Shown in pieces: positions 33,192 through 47,435 of a stretch of 64,000 bases of DNA. A program made the position numbers and the translations under genes. The notes below the pieces were generated by a model, which searched no databases, was not told the DNA's origin, and worked only from the letters and a program-made list of their open reading frames with translations. This stretch comes from Luscinia megarhynchos (taxonomy: Eukaryota; Chordata; Aves; Passeriformes; Turdidae): contig JAPFBE010000003.1 in assembly GCA_034336665.1 (NCBI GenBank), positions 38,042,360 to 38,106,359 on the forward strand, given 5' to 3'. Every line of letters begins with the position of its first letter. Positions within the stretch are counted from its first letter, which is position 1.

Positions 33192-35649
33192 GTGAGCTCT
33201 TAAAGGGTTATTGCTGGGAACGGCGAGTGCGTACCAGGGGAAAGATCACTCCATAAATGTGCTCTTTCTTACATTCTTTCTCCAAGCATCTGTCGTTGCT
33301 CTCTGCCAAAGACAGGATATTGGATCTTTAGATTGCCTCAGTGAAGCCAATCTCCTGGTTTTATGGTTAGGTCTGTAATACAAACTGCAAGAAAAATTTT
33401 AAATACTTGAGTGGGGAAAAAAATCCTTTAATAGTATTTGTGCCTTTTTTTGGTCCTCTGAAGTAGTAAGGGAGATGCAACAGTACTGCAATCCTACTAG
33501 CAGTATTTGCTTTCTATTTTTACTGTATTATAGTAATATTTCAGAGGGCTATAATTAATATCTATTGAAATACCACATAAAGTAGAAGACATGCCTTTTC
33601 TGGTACCTTGTAGTCATTTATTGTACTACTATGGTGAACAATTGCTCTCATGTTGTGTGGCACATGGTGGAAAAGCTTTCTGCCTTTTTACTGAGACGGG
33701 ATAAAGAATACATCTAGCCAGCAGAAATGTCTGATCTACAAGTAAAGCAAAAGGCCTAAAAAGACTGCACAGCTCCCAGAGACATTTGACAGGTCTGCTC
33801 AGGGACTGGATGTGTGGCCTCCTGATTTCAGATGTGCTTTTTCCTCCCTTTCTTCACCTTGCTTTGTGAGTCTTTTAAGCACTCTTCGATGAAGCTGGAT
33901 GGGCGATTTGGGATCCCAATGGCTCATCATTTGCCAAACAGAGGTACAGTAACAAGTTTCTCCTTGCATTTGTTTGTGCTATGAAGGTCTCAAATGTTTC
34001 TTTTTCACTAGATAAAGCACCTCTGGCCAAGTTAGCACCAACACAAATGGATCCTTGCTTATCTTTTTCAAATACCTTCATACTTGATGTATTCTATGGC
34101 TTTAGTGTGCTCACCTGAGGCAACCTGTCACTGGTTGCACCCTCTTGGGCAGGATGCCTCCCTGAAGCAGCAAACTGTGGTCATCTCAGTGAAAATATGG
34201 CTGTGGCTTTTCTGACAGGAGTAGTAAACCTTTGCTACATTGACCTGTAATTAGTACTTCAGTCCTAGTGTCTCAAATAACAAAAATTGACCCAAAGTGA
34301 CTCCAGCAGGTTTCTAATTGCTACTCATCTCCTGTGAATCTCTGTTAGTAACAACAGACAAAACAAGGAAAAGAGAAGCAGATTTTAGTTTCTTTTCTAT
34401 TTTACATTGCTTGTTCCTACTGATGAGGGGCACTGCAGGACATGTAAACATAAATGCAAATATGTAAGCCCTGGCCACCGTTCTTTTGTTGAGATAAGTG
34501 ATAAAAGAACACAGTTAAAACAAACTTTAAGGTAGATTTGCTTTAAAATTACTCTGAGTTTCCAAAGTCAAGCCTTTCAGACTCCAAATAATTATTTTAG
34601 CATCTCCTTATTTTCAGAGAAAGCTTTCCTTGCCAAGAATGGTACTTTTTTCTATATATATCTGGGAAAGACACAAAAGCAATGCTTTTTATCTGACAGT
34701 TTCTGCTAAGCTCAGGTCGGCTTGATGCTCTGAAATGCATAGAAAGAGAAAATCTTTCCCTAAAGGACGTTAAGGCCCACAATCTCTAAATTCCTGTGGA
34801 GAAAATCCTGGGGCCATACCACTGTGGACATGGAAAGCCTTGACACCAGCAGGAATGGGGCATTTTTAAAAATGCTGTTTCAGAGATGTGTCCAGCCCAT
34901 GGCACACAGCTGTCAGCTGTCCAGGCACTGGAGGAAACACCTGCAAATGTCACTGGCACAAGGCAGTGCTGCAGATCTCGTGTGCCATAACCAAGGTCCT
35001 CAGTGACATCCATGCCCTGCTCAGGTGTGCCAGGCTCTAAAGCTTCTGCAGATACCTCTCAGCAGCCCTGGTGCCTCTCCAGGAACTGAGTTCTGTGCTA
35101 CTGCCTGCTTAGGAGAACTTTCCTAAATCCCTGAGCAGAAGTGCTCCTGACCTGTCAAAATGTTAGGAAATGCAGCCCCACTACTGCCTTGCTCCTGTCC
35201 TCCAAAGGAAGGCTCCCTGTGCCTAGTGTCCTTTTACCAAAATTGGCTTATTTTAAAACACTGGAAGACATCTCAGCTCTCATCCCTGGGCTCTAGAAAG
35301 TGGCTATGGAAAGCTATGGAAAAGTTTTCACTTACAGAAGTCTGAAGGTATCATGGCTGTACAGTGGCTGAGCATTGTCCCTTTGCAGTCTGCAGTTCAC
35401 GGGGGTAAACGTGACACAACTCAGCTGGGTGGGGTTCTCAACTTAGCAGATAATGCCACTTACCCAGGTGCTTCCTACTCCACAAACCTCTGCCACTAGG
35501 GCTCTTCCTCCTTCTGTGTCCTCCCACACAGAGAAATATCTGGGATCTTTGACACAGCACCATGTTCAAAGCTCAGCTTGGACATTGACTCTCTACAGCA
35601 GCCAAATACCATGTGGCCTTCTTTAAGCAACAGACCAAGGACAGACCCT
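33192..35649. other. Intergenic, nothing recognised
   Basis: Mixed AT-rich sequence with a GC-richer patch at about 34800-35160. Only short open frames without family resemblance are present. Confidence 0.55.
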
Positions 35650-35722
35650 CATAGAATCATAGATGGTCTGGATTGGAAAGGGGCCCTAGAAATCATCTAA
35701 TTCCAATTCCCCTCATCACAGG
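35650..35722 (-). mobile_element. CR1 LINE terminal fragment (antisense, ~70 bp)
   Basis: 'catagaatcatagatggtct' then 'ggattggaaaggggccctag' and 'aaatcatctaattccaattc' is the reverse complement of the last ~70 bases of CR1. It is a very short 5'-truncated insertion. Confidence 0.88.
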
Positions 35723-38348
35723 ATCCCATGTGGAAGTACAACATCCTTGTGTGAATCCAGCATGGGCCCCACCTGACATGCAAAGCATGCATAAACATGA
35801 ATCATCTTGAAAGAATTTTGTTTGAAATGTGGCATCCTGAAACATGACAGTTTAATCAGCTTCTGAGCTCCAGAGGAAAACTGCCTTGCATCTATGCATA
35901 AATTCTCTCCCATTACTACCTAGATTTACAGCTCAAGTGGTCTTTTCCTCAAAGAGGCAGTCCTGGCACTACATCATCTGCTGTACAAACCTGAAATCTT
36001 AGAAGTCAGACTTCAGCAGGAATATTTCCTAATTTTGCCATATGCTTTTAAATAAAAATACTTCTCATCCAGCTGACTTACCCTGCCCAAGCTGAGAAAT
36101 GACCCACACACATAAATCACTTTCCATGGTTCATTCTTTTTGATCTCAATTCACATCCACACACAATTATTTGCATCTACATTTTAAAAGCAGAACTTAG
36201 AGTTTAAAGGTTATTAAGTTCCAGAACCTCCTACCCCAGGGCAGTCGTATAAGTTCCCTGACTACCAACAGCAGCTTGCTGCTTGTTTTCATTATGCCTG
36301 ACATGTAAGTTTATTCAAAGACCTCTGAAGAACTGGAGATTTGTTGCACTCATAAATTTCCCAGGATGTCTGCCAGAGCCATAACATGCTCCCAACTATC
36401 TGAAAGTCATCAGTGAACTCTGAGAAGGCAATATTTTAAAACCAAAACTAAGAGTGAATGTTTGCACTTTATATAAATATACTTGTGTATATATATATAA
36501 ATACTCAGATTAGTTTCTTGATGTGGTTTGAAAAGGTGATGATATGAAAATTATGGAAACTATTTTCTCTTTCTCAGGTAGAACAAGCTGATTCACTAGC
36601 CTTAGGTGAGGATATGTTGCTTGTTAGGCAATCAGTCGAACCTGGATGCTATATGCAGAAATCCAGGACACTAAAACACTGGAAATGAATCCCATATGAA
36701 TAGGGCATGTCTGTGAAAGCACCTCCAGGCTTATGGCAATTTGGGAGGAGGAGAATCAACTCCAGGATTTCTCTAGGAGTGACAAAAAGAAATTGTGACT
36801 TCACTTTGCCACCTTACACTAAATTTTGGAGATACCCAGGCAAGCTAATATTCTTAGCCTATGGGCAAACAAACACAGCACAACACCAACAGGAGAGGAC
36901 ATAGCAATGAGGAGCAGGTTGTGTTCTGAGGGAGAGATTGCTGCCTCCCAACAGGACCATAAATGAGCATAATCAGTTTACAGATACAAAACCACAAATT
37001 ATTTCTTCACTTATCATACAAGCTATCAAAGGGGCTCCCTTGGGATAACACACGGACACTGGCAAAGTGTTCCACGCTGAGTTAAGCACTCTGGCATGCA
37101 AACTAAAGCAATAATCTGCTCTTCCTTTTGTTTAATAAAATCTGTGTTAGTGTAGCTAAATATCCAGATGAAGATTTAACTTTCTTCTGAAGAGTTTCTC
37201 TCTTCCCTTGGAAGTCATCTTGCATCAGGTGTGGGAGATAGATAATGGCCAAGGAAAATTTGGCTTTTACTCTCAAGTGAAGCTGTGTCCTACTGCATGT
37301 AAAATCCTGTGTAACAATGCATTTATTGGTTTTCATCCAGAAATCTTTCCTACTGTTGCTAGCATTCCCCCCCAGCTGAGAGTCTGGCTTCCATGCAGCT
37401 ATCACACCAAGCTGTTCCTCCAGCCTTGAAGAATTCCTTGAAAAATGGATTTAGGATGCCCACAAGTCTGCCTGGCTGTTGGAGCTTCCTACCAGGCCTC
37501 CAGTGCTGCAGCCTGTGAAATAGCTGTTATTCAGCCTAATGAACATTGCTTGTGCAAGCACTGATGGGTAAAAAGTGTCCATGAATAAATTTAGAATGGA
37601 AATTAAACATATATTTCTAAGCCTCAAAAAAAAAAAGGATGGTTCTGCAGAAGCATTTTGTTGTAGCAGTGGTAGCTAAATCCTGAAATACTTCAATTAA
37701 AAATAAAGAAGTTCAGTAAGTTTCTGCTCTCCCTGCAAAACAAGAGACCAAACTAGCATTTTCCCCCACTGTGCTGCCAAGCCCAAATCCCAACACAAGC
37801 ACCTCTGGATCGCTCAGTGGGGGCTACAAAGCACATGGCAAAATAATGCACATGTTAAGCCTTGCTACATGGGGACACAGGTGTGATAATCACATCCTGA
37901 TGTTTTCAGCAAGGAACCAGGGTTAAGTTAAACATCAGAGAAGGCTCTCTGGGAAACTCCAGGGCCAGGGCTGCAGTCCAGCAGGCTGGGGGGAGCAGCA
38001 GGGCTCCCATGAGGCTGAGACACCCACACACTGCACTGCAGGACACCCACTGCCAAGGGGACTGTGAAAGGGCATGGGATTAAAACATCCTGGGATTTGC
38101 TATAGAAGGATCTCCAGAAATTTCTGGCCATTCATTAAGGTTTTTTCAACACCTAGTGCTGTGGTTTGCCTGTTTCATTTGTCTTGAATGTATGCTTCAG
38201 TGGTTTCTTGCTACCTCACAAGTCAATAAAAAGTAAATAGACCTCTTTTATCTAGATTGGGTTTAAACAGCACAGTGTGGCATTTCCCTGTGACATAGCA
38301 GTTGAAAAGATGGTGCCTACCTAAAATATTTTACAAGTGATGGGTAAA
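35723..38348. other. Intergenic, nothing recognised
   Basis: AT-rich sequence with a short TA repeat near 36484-36500. No gene or transposon is recognised. Confidence 0.55.
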
Positions 38349-38780
38349 TCAGATGAAGTACAAGAGACCACAAGCTGAAATTATGCTTCCAGCCACAGCT
38401 TTGGGCAGAGGTCTCTGCTCAGCTGCAGCCTGACCACTGTCAAGTTTTGCTGCTGAAACCGCAATAGAGGGAGGGTTTAAGAAGGGATTAACCACCAGAG
38501 CATCTTTCTTCTGCATCCTTTTGTGCTTTTCTGCTTTCTCTGCTGGCTCAAAACCAGCAGGTAAGTAGCCTGTATTATTGTCAGAGTTTTTCTTGTTGTT
38601 ACTGATGATCTGCAGCAGCACAATGGGAGCAGGCGGAGGCTTGCAGAGTATAGGTCCAAAGAAACAAAACTAGGAAAATCAATGTTTGCTAATGGAGAAA
38701 AGAAAATCATCTGCACTGAGAGGAACTGACTCATGGAATGGGGTCTGTGGTTGTTGCCTTGGCCTCTGTAGGTAATCATC
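38349..38780 (-). other. Possible decayed exon or chance open frame, minus strand
   Basis: On the minus strand the frame ending at 38349 is open back to a TAG at 38670-38672 (about 106 codons, including KPPPAPIVLLQIISNNKK and DALVVNPFLNPPSIAVSAAK). Past that TAG and one TGA, the same frame continues as DDYLQRPRQQPQTPFHESVP to a pyrimidine-rich, AG-ended, acceptor-like sequence near 38780. The composition is protein-like but no family is recognised, and random open frames of this length are expected in a window this size. Confidence 0.22.
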
Positions 38781-41700
38781 TATGTTTAAAAAGAAGGAAA
38801 GAAAGGGGATGGTAAAATGCTGCTCCATGAATTAGGGTAAGTACTCTGCCCATTCTGGGATGTTTCTGCTTCACCTGCAGAGTCTGCTTAAGTCAAAGCA
38901 GTTTGTGTGTGATGTATTTTCATTTTATATCCAAATAGTTGAAGGTTATCTTTTGTGTTCCTCTCAGGTGTGCAATGGCAGTGAGCTAAACTGTGTCTAA
39001 AGCAGCACCAAGGGGAAGAGGCAAAATACTGTTCCTAATTTGTGGCAATGGAGAAAAAAGGTCCTTTCTTTCTTTTTTATTATTGTCAATGCATGGAGCT
39101 CACGTGAATGGACTACTCAGGAAGGGGTGGCTAGTTCTTATTCAGAAGTGTGCACTACACGGGATTATTGATTTCTTCTCTGCTTGGAGATAAAAAAACA
39201 GAATAAGCAGGAAGCAGTTTTCACACTTGACCTCATGCATGTTCAGCCCTGAATTGTTTCCAAGCATTTTCTCCTGCATCCATTTTTAACCTTTAGATAC
39301 TGCTGTCTTTATGCACTCAGCAAGGGCACTCTACACACAGTTATCTCCCCCTAACCAGCTGTTAATTGGGCTTTCCAAAATGCACCCCACATTCAACCTC
39401 AAATTATTAAATCAATGGTGTTTTTGAAGAAATCATTAATCATTTTACTTCTGCTTGTCTGCTTGATTTTTTTCTGGTTTTCTACACCTCCATCCATGTT
39501 ATACTAAGTTATACCATATAAGTTTTGAATTATGCCTATTTTTTCATTTTCTGTTATTAAAATAGGAGTAATGATGGTGCTGACATAGTTCTGGAAGAAG
39601 AAAATTATTAATTAGAGCCTACGTCAAGAATCACTTAGCTTTCTCTTTCTGCAATGTAGTAGTAAAGGTTTTAGCAAAAACCATGTTGAAAAAATAACAG
39701 GCTCCATTTATTGAGAACACTTACATTACAAATTTATTTTAAAACATACAGTGTTCTTACTTGCTCTTCAATTTCAAAATCAGTTCTTTTATATAAAAGC
39801 AATTTTCCTTTCTCATATAGTTGATATACAACTGTGTGTTATAAAGTGTTGGAAAGGATACGGAATTATTGCTGTAAATGGAGAGTTTGTTTCAAATACC
39901 TCTTCCTGTTCTGTTTTGGGGGTTTTGTAGGGTCCCATTATTACTTGTTCACAGTATCAAATGAACACATGTGATGTGCACAATCCCTCAGGATATCAAA
40001 CCACATATTTCTTGAATTGTATTCAAATGTGGGTTCAGCCTTGTACATGCTCATACTGATAATTTGTCACCCACTATTGCTCATCTTCAGGTTGAGAAGC
40101 TCTCGGTCAACCAGCCCTGGTTGAGGTGCAGAAGTAGCCAGCTTACCTGCCAGAAAACAATTTATAATTCAAAGTCAATATGGAACTGGAAGCAGTTCTG
40201 AAGTGGTTTGCCATCATCCTTTGCACTTGCAGTAAACATACTTGAAATGCCGAGATGGAAATGTAGATGTCCAAAATCATTCAAAAAGAGAAAAATATGT
40301 AATTGGTAAATTTTACAATGTCAAACCTCATTTTGTGTTCTAAAATACAAAAAAAAAGTTAAGGAACAATGGCAACATTTTTTGATTACTTCCTTTTGGC
40401 CTTGCACTATTTTTAACAAACATTTTTCCTGGGTCAATACTTTAACTCCTCAATTATTTTAATCCAGCTGGACCCATCACTAGCAGATATTTACAAAAGA
40501 AGCATGGATTTTCTGCAGATAAAAAAGCTGGTGTTTTAGGCAAGTAAATAATTCCATCTAGTTCCTATTGGGTTTTTGCTGGTGTCATATTTCCATGAAC
40601 AACAGGACATTTTTAAAATATAAAACTACAATTGAATTGTCACAGTATGGGTGGCATTTCAGTTCTGCACCACTTCCTCAGTGGACCAGAAGATAAAAGG
40701 TTGAAATATTAAGGGACATGGATCCAGACATGCTTCATCAGTTAGCATCCCAGCATGGCACCAGAAACAGGCTTCTGAGAAAGAAACATTAAATTGAAGT
40801 TCCCAGGGATGTTAACCCTTGTGTCACTGTTCTTTACCTTCATCCTACATGTTCCTTTCCTCAGAAAATGCTATTGTGGAAACAGACACCAGGCATTTCG
40901 AATTAAGTTGGCAAATTGGCACTGAAAAGTGAGAGTTGGCTGCTAAGGACCTCCATGTCTCACCAAGGGTTAATATTCAGTGGGACTCCTCAACAAATCT
41001 CAACTTTGCAACCAAACCCTTGCATGTCCAAGATTGACATCATCTTTCCTTTGCTATTATTTTTATTTTTCCTCTGTGGCTTCTGTCGCACCTGAAACCC
41101 CAGATCTCCCTGTAGCCCTTTGCCAGCTCTCTGCCTGTTGGGTTTCATCTGGCAGTTGTGGGACATCTCCTCACTTGTATCTCTGACTTCACCTTACTGT
41201 AGCAAAGACAAAACTATCTCCAGCTTTACATATTTTATTTCCAGTACCCTTTTCCTTTTCTGAACAGCTTTCTTGGCCGAAGTGCCTGACCTGTGACTTT
41301 ATCCCAAGAGGTATTTGAAATTTGTAACTGAAAGGAATGAGAGTATTTACCAGTTTGCTTGGGAGTACATGAAGCCTGAAGCCAGCCCATGCAGTGAAGC
41401 TGGTCCCCTTTGTGTGGCCTGGCATAGCCAAAAATTCTGACACTTCTAATTTTCCCAATGGAAAGGCAGCCCAGATTATTTAGGCACTGCTCATCACCTG
41501 TATCTCCATTGTGTAAGGATATAATGCTGTTTCTGAGAAGGTCTTGTTTGTATCTCAATAAGGATTAGCCTCTTCCTCAATGCTAGAGTAAAGCCCTGTT
41601 TCTAAATGTTTCAAGATAGAAGTGGAGTGAGGAAATTAAATAGAACAGAAATGCAATGTGAATATAGCCTTTCAACTTCTTGAGAATCTTAAGTAAAATG

Positions 41701-44700
41701 TAAAATGCTTTTTGAAAAGGTCATGTAGTAGAAACTGTCAGTTTTAATAAGGCATTCCTCTCCTCTGTTGAGGCCAAAGTGTCCATATGCAGCAACCTCT
41801 GACCAGAAGTAGACAAAGCAAAAACCTCTGGTGTATTTAAATGCTATTGGAAATCATGAGAAAATACACTCTCATGGACTAGGCAATTTATCGCTTAAAT
41901 AAGATCATATAAAGGGAAGGTCACACTCAGTCTCAGTGAGGCTGAATGACAAGAATGAAAAAGAAGCTGAATTCTGTGGACTGAATTTTCAGAGCAGTGC
42001 CTGAGCAGCAGTTTTGTAGGACTCCATGTTTTGCACGCACAGAGAAAATTCATCTCAGCAGCACAGAGCAAAGCACCTGCAATCTGAATTTCTGAGCTTC
42101 TATTTGCAATGGTGATCAGGTACCTGCACAAACTCATCATCAATTCAGTGGTCCCTGGAGAGTCATGTTAATTAGGAAAGCCTGGTCTCAGTCAGTAACA
42201 GCAGAGGTCACGGCTCCCATGCAGACTGCCCCACCAGACTCTGCAAGGTTTAATTGATGAGTTTACACAGGCTCCACTGATTTTTGCCCATAACATTTAA
42301 CTTGTTTGTCCTTCTCCCAGCCTATTTATTAAAAGGCCTTTGTGCCAATAAATATAGTTGTCCATTTTCTTTGAAGCTTGGCTTTCCTTACTCCACACAT
42401 TTGGAAAAAACATCTAACTACTGCAAGTACAAATTAAAGATAAAACCAGGTTTTCTTGACTCACTCTTGTTATTTGTGCAAAGACACCTCATATGGATAA
42501 AATGATGCTCCTCCAACCTAACAAGTGACTGAATCCCTCAATATGTTTCTATTATTTATTGACAAATCTTAAATCATTTCAATATGAAAAAGAAAGGTAA
42601 TGTGTGGATTGATCAAGTGATTTTTCTCTGCCTGCAAACATGGTTATTCAGATCCATCGTACTCCAAATAACACATAAACCCTCACTACACAGTTGCCAA
42701 TAGTGTCAATAATAGAGCTAATTACATCTTTGCCAGATTTACTGTGCTCCTTGAGCACCTTCTTGCACCTACTCGCCAATGCTACCAGTGAAGATGGAAG
42801 AATGAGAACACATTTCCTCAGCAAGACAGCAAAGAAATGAGGAAGGGTTATCTGAGAAAACAAATAGCTTGGATATATAAAAAAACATGGCTTTTTCTTT
42901 GGGCTGCTGAGGTGAACCAGATATAACTCCTTGCCAACAGACAAGATAAGACTTCTGTAGATTTCAGTGGGTCCAGAGTTTCACGTCAGAAATAGAAATG
43001 CAATATAAGAAAAAAGAACATCTCCAGAGTTATGGATAAAAAGTGGATAGCATACAGAATGCAGTTAATAACAGCAGAATGAAAAATACAACTACTTCTC
43101 TGTATTATTTAAAGAGAGATTCAGCTTCTCTTATTCTCATAGTTTTGTTTGAGAACTCTTCAATGAAAATCATTTTTGAAAGGAGCTCATGTCTTTGGCT
43201 CCTTGTCAGACAGACCCAAGTCATGTTGCAGAGCCCTAGTAAAGGTTTTAAGGTAATTGAGTATTATGGCCATTTTAGTCTTTCTCTCCATTTTTAAAGA
43301 CCTTGTTTTACAAACTGAGTGTGGAATCCCTGTAGACTTAATGAACAAAATTCATTCTCAAGATTATGTGTTAGGTATTATCATCTGGCTGTTGTCTTGT
43401 TGGCTGTTTTGTATGTGCAGTCATTATTTTCTTTCTCTAATTTCTTGGATGAGGCATTTTTCAGTGTACAAGACACGAAAAACCATTAATTTTCACCCTG
43501 GCTAATGGGCAGAAATACTAGCCAGGCACAGCAAGCCTCTGATTTTAAAGAACCAAAAACATCCTCCCTCTTCTCAACTGTGCTGTTATTGTAATCTTGT
43601 TAAAAGTGGACAAAAGGGTAGTAACAAGGATAAGAAAGGGCTGGAAAATGCTGACAGCAACTGCCTTCTTCCAAATAGTTTACAAATAATAAAGGGAGAC
43701 AGAAAGATAGTGACAGCTCCATCTTTCAATGTTCAATGAGTCACACTCCCAGCCTTTGCAGTGTTTCTGATGACTGTAACCACAAGAGGTTTCTGCAGCC
43801 ACAGTAGCATCTCTGAACACCAAAGGCTTGCATTTTCTGGCTGTATGGCATGAGCAGAGCTCAGACTCTCCCAGGGTCCTCTAACACTTCCACCCTAAAG
43901 AAGTTTATCTCTGAATGGAATTTTTTTTTTAATTCTGCAGTGGAATTCAATGTTCTCTTCTCTGTCACTCTTGAAGTGACACTTTAAGAAATCAGTTCTT
44001 GCCTGTTATGAGATTTCTGTTTCCCTGTGATTATTTCTGAGAGTCTGTGTAATTGCACAATTAATCAAATTAACTAATCTTTTTCACAATAGCCTTATCA
44101 CAGCTCTGTGTTTGTGGGTGGGCAGCTGCTGCCACAGCCTGCTGGGGTAGGTCTCAGAATTACAGCAGAGGGAGAGAATTATATTCATGCATCATTCACT
44201 TCTACCCTGGGGTATAATAAATAAGAGTTCTTGTGATAACCACTTGTCTGGCTTAGCCAGAAGAATAGAATATGTAAAACCCTCACAATTCTGTTGTTCA
44301 CCTAAGAGATGATAGAAATTGCTGCTAGCTCCTCAGTTAACAAGGATCTATAACAACCCAATCCTTGGCATTAATTTTTCTCTATCTTTGCAGTACTTTT
44401 TTCATCGCTGACTGACTTCATGCTGAGAAAATCCCTTTTCTTTTGCTGTTTTCACAGGTATACTTAACTTCTGGGATTCCAGTTTGGTCAGGGCAGATTT
44501 CTGTTTTACAAGGCAGGGTAAAACCTCCCTGTCTGTGTGCTGGGAAGGCTAGACTTGGACATTTCCCTCATGAAATATAGCAACCTTCAGAGCTACAGTG
44601 GGAGAGACAGAGCTTCTTTCAGTGGTACTAGGAAGACTCAAATGTACCTAAATTTAGTGTCCCAGGACTCTCTGGAGCAGAGGAATCCTTCAAATATCGA

Positions 44701-47258
44701 GTGGGGCTGTTCAGGCAGCACAGGGAGGACACCAGACAAAAAAAAAGGTAAAAGCAGCACAGCCAGGCCGAATTTGCCCAAATGATCTCAGCAAACAGCA
44801 AAATCTCAAGCCTCACCTCGGTTCAATTGCCCACACCAAGCAGCACCACTCTTTCACACACCAGCAGGCACTGGATGTGATCCCGTGGGGCTGGCAGAAG
44901 CAGGAGACCTACAGCCATGTGAGCCCTGGGGAAAAACAGGGAAGATCTGGGCAGAGACCACATCAACAAAAGCACTCTGAGTTTAGTGTTTTAAAATACA
45001 TGCTTTCTTCCCTGAGTTTTCCATTTTCCCTTTTTAGCTGTGATCTTCAAGCTTAGAGCTTTCCATCTCTCAACTACCTGAGACTAATGCGCAGATTCTT
45101 ATGCTGGAGTCTAAAATCAGTATTTGGTACTTTAGAAAATGGCATTAGCATTTATTAGCATGCATTAGCCTTAATAAAAAGCTACAATATATTTTACAAT
45201 ATATTTGTTTTGTTCCTTCAGACATGATCCACTGGTCTGAAACAATTTTTGAAGCTCCCATAGCAAAACTATAATACAAAGGTCACACTGCAGCGAGCAA
45301 ATTAGAAGCATGGTTGTATTTTTACATAAAATGCATATGCAAAGAGGCAGATATCCATCTTGCAATTGAAAACCCATAATTTGGTGTTCTTCTCTAATAA
45401 TTCATTTGGGAATTTAGAAAGTGTGCAATACAGATTTCAAAATACATCACTGAACTGAAAGAAAACACTGACATACAAAGACAAAAAGTAATAATCTGCA
45501 AACGGAGCAAAAAAATTGTTTATGCAATCATTGCCTCTTTTTTTCCCTTACACAAAGGAGAATGTCTCATTTTTGTTTGTACAGATGTAACATTTTGTAG
45601 TACAAATACCTACATAAGATTTAAATTGCATATGTTTGCACCTTATAATAACCAAGCATGGACTCTGTTCACAGCTTAAGATGGTTGAAGGTGTGAGCTG
45701 TGTCTCTTAGTTCCAAATAAACTCCATGGAAATCTGGACAACATGTTAGAAATCGATTCCTTTTTCCGTGTTCTGTTCTTTGGTTTCATGGGAGATGTCC
45801 TAGGGCATCCCAGCTACCTCCACACTATGACCTCAAAATATGAGCATCACATCAGCTCTCTGAGTCCAGCTCAGGTGTCTCAGATGCTTCAGAGCATCAG
45901 AGAGAAGTGGTACATCTGTGTTCAGAGTACCTTAACAGACCACTCCTTAAGTGGTGTGTGGAGAGGGATTCATCAGGCACCCACGCATCACCTGACCAAT
46001 TTCAGATGTCCAGATCCCATACTGGGCTGGGATGCTCATCAGCATCTCAGAGGGGTACACAGGCTGGGCAGGCACAACTCAGACTTAGGGAAGACTGCTC
46101 TTTCTGAAAGAGACTCTGGAGACTGGCTGTCCTAAAGCAACTCTACAGCTCTGTGTTTATCCAAGGTAATTCTCCCATAATTCTCCAAGGCCTGTAACTG
46201 AGGCTTGACAAACAATACGTAAACAGACACAGAAGCATAGACAGACACTTCAATTTATTTAATTTAACCTCCATGGTCAGCCCTCCAAAAACAGCAAAAT
46301 AACTTTTTTAAAGGTCATGTTAAATAGTCAATAGTCTTTTGTGTTCATTTTAGAAATGAATGAAAAAACAGATTTAATCATATTTTTCAAGCTGTGGCTT
46401 ACAGGAAGCCAGAAAATTCTCACAGATTTGCCATGCTTTAACACAAAATTATCCTCTCTACTTTAAAGACCTGAATCTAGAGAAATGCCCACAGCCTTTC
46501 TGCTCAGTGTACAAAGCTAAGACAGATAATATGGAGCAGGACATCTTCCTTACCCAGGGCTTCTCTTAATCAGAGAGAAGAAAAAGAAACATCATTCCTC
46601 AAAAAAACATGCTCAAAAAGGCAACTAAAGAGCAGCCTGAGCAGTCCACAAGGGTAAATGGAAAAGGGAAAAGGGGAAGGCAAGGAAAGGCAAGGCAAAG
46701 CAAAAGGCAAGGAAAAATATCAAGACTTTAATTTCACAAAAGAATCCTCATGATAATGACACATCCAGAATAAAACAACTCATAAAAGATAAGGAAATAA
46801 AAAAGCTTTTTATTTCTTATGAGGGTTTTTCCCTTAAATTTTCTAGCTTCTAACTCAAGATCACTTACAGGAATGTAATTTGTGAATTCTGAACGTTTGG
46901 GGTCAGCTGTATTAAAATACATATGGAACAACAATAATGAAGGATGATCAGAACAGTATAATGTGTCTTCAAGTTTTACATCTGACGAATTTTCCTCAGA
47001 GACAAAAACATTAAAGGGAGCATCACTGGTAGTAAAAAGCTGAGCATTTGGATGCCTGCCATGCCCAATTCCCCATTGACACTGAAGTGGCTGAGATAAT
47101 GCAGAACAGTACCTTACAAGACTTGCTTTAGTTCTCTTTCACTGCATGTAAATGCTTCTCTTTCTTCCTATGGCAACCACTTAAAAAGCTGAGTGGTTAT
47201 TTCACCCAAATGTTTCAAATATGTAAGGTTGGGAAATTATGATAAGTACATCCTGTTT
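38781..47258. other. Intergenic, nothing recognised
   Basis: Long AT-rich stretch with no identifiable gene or transposon. Small features are a homeodomain-like AT cluster at 44050-44079 and a GGCAA-type purine tract at 46669-46716. The 130-codon open frame at 45743-46135 has no recognisable family. Confidence 0.55.
46669..46716 (+). repeat. Purine-rich (GGCAA)n-like low-complexity tract
   Basis: Irregular repeats of AAGG, GGCAA and GCAAA over about 48 bases. Confidence 0.85.
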
Positions 47259-47435
47259 CATAGAATCATGGAACCACAGAAAGATTTGGGTTGGGAGGAA
47301 TCTTAAAGATCATCCAGTTCCAACTCCCCTGCCATGGGCAGGGACACCTTCCATTAGACCAGGCTGTCCAAAGCCCCATCCAACCTGGCCTTGGACACTT
47401 CCAGGCATGGGGTGTATGCAATTCCTTTGGAGAGA
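47259..47435 (-). mobile_element. CR1 LINE 3'-end fragment (antisense, ~175 bp)
   Basis: A well-preserved reverse complement of the CR1 tail: 'catagaatcatggaaccaca', 'cttaaagatcatccagttcc', 'ctgccatgggcagggacacc' and 'catccaacctggccttggac'. It is less diverged than the other copies here, so probably a younger insertion. Confidence 0.96.

Noticed and set aside
45743..46135. 130-codon plus-strand frame
   Set aside because: No domain, repeat or homologue recognised; within chance expectation.
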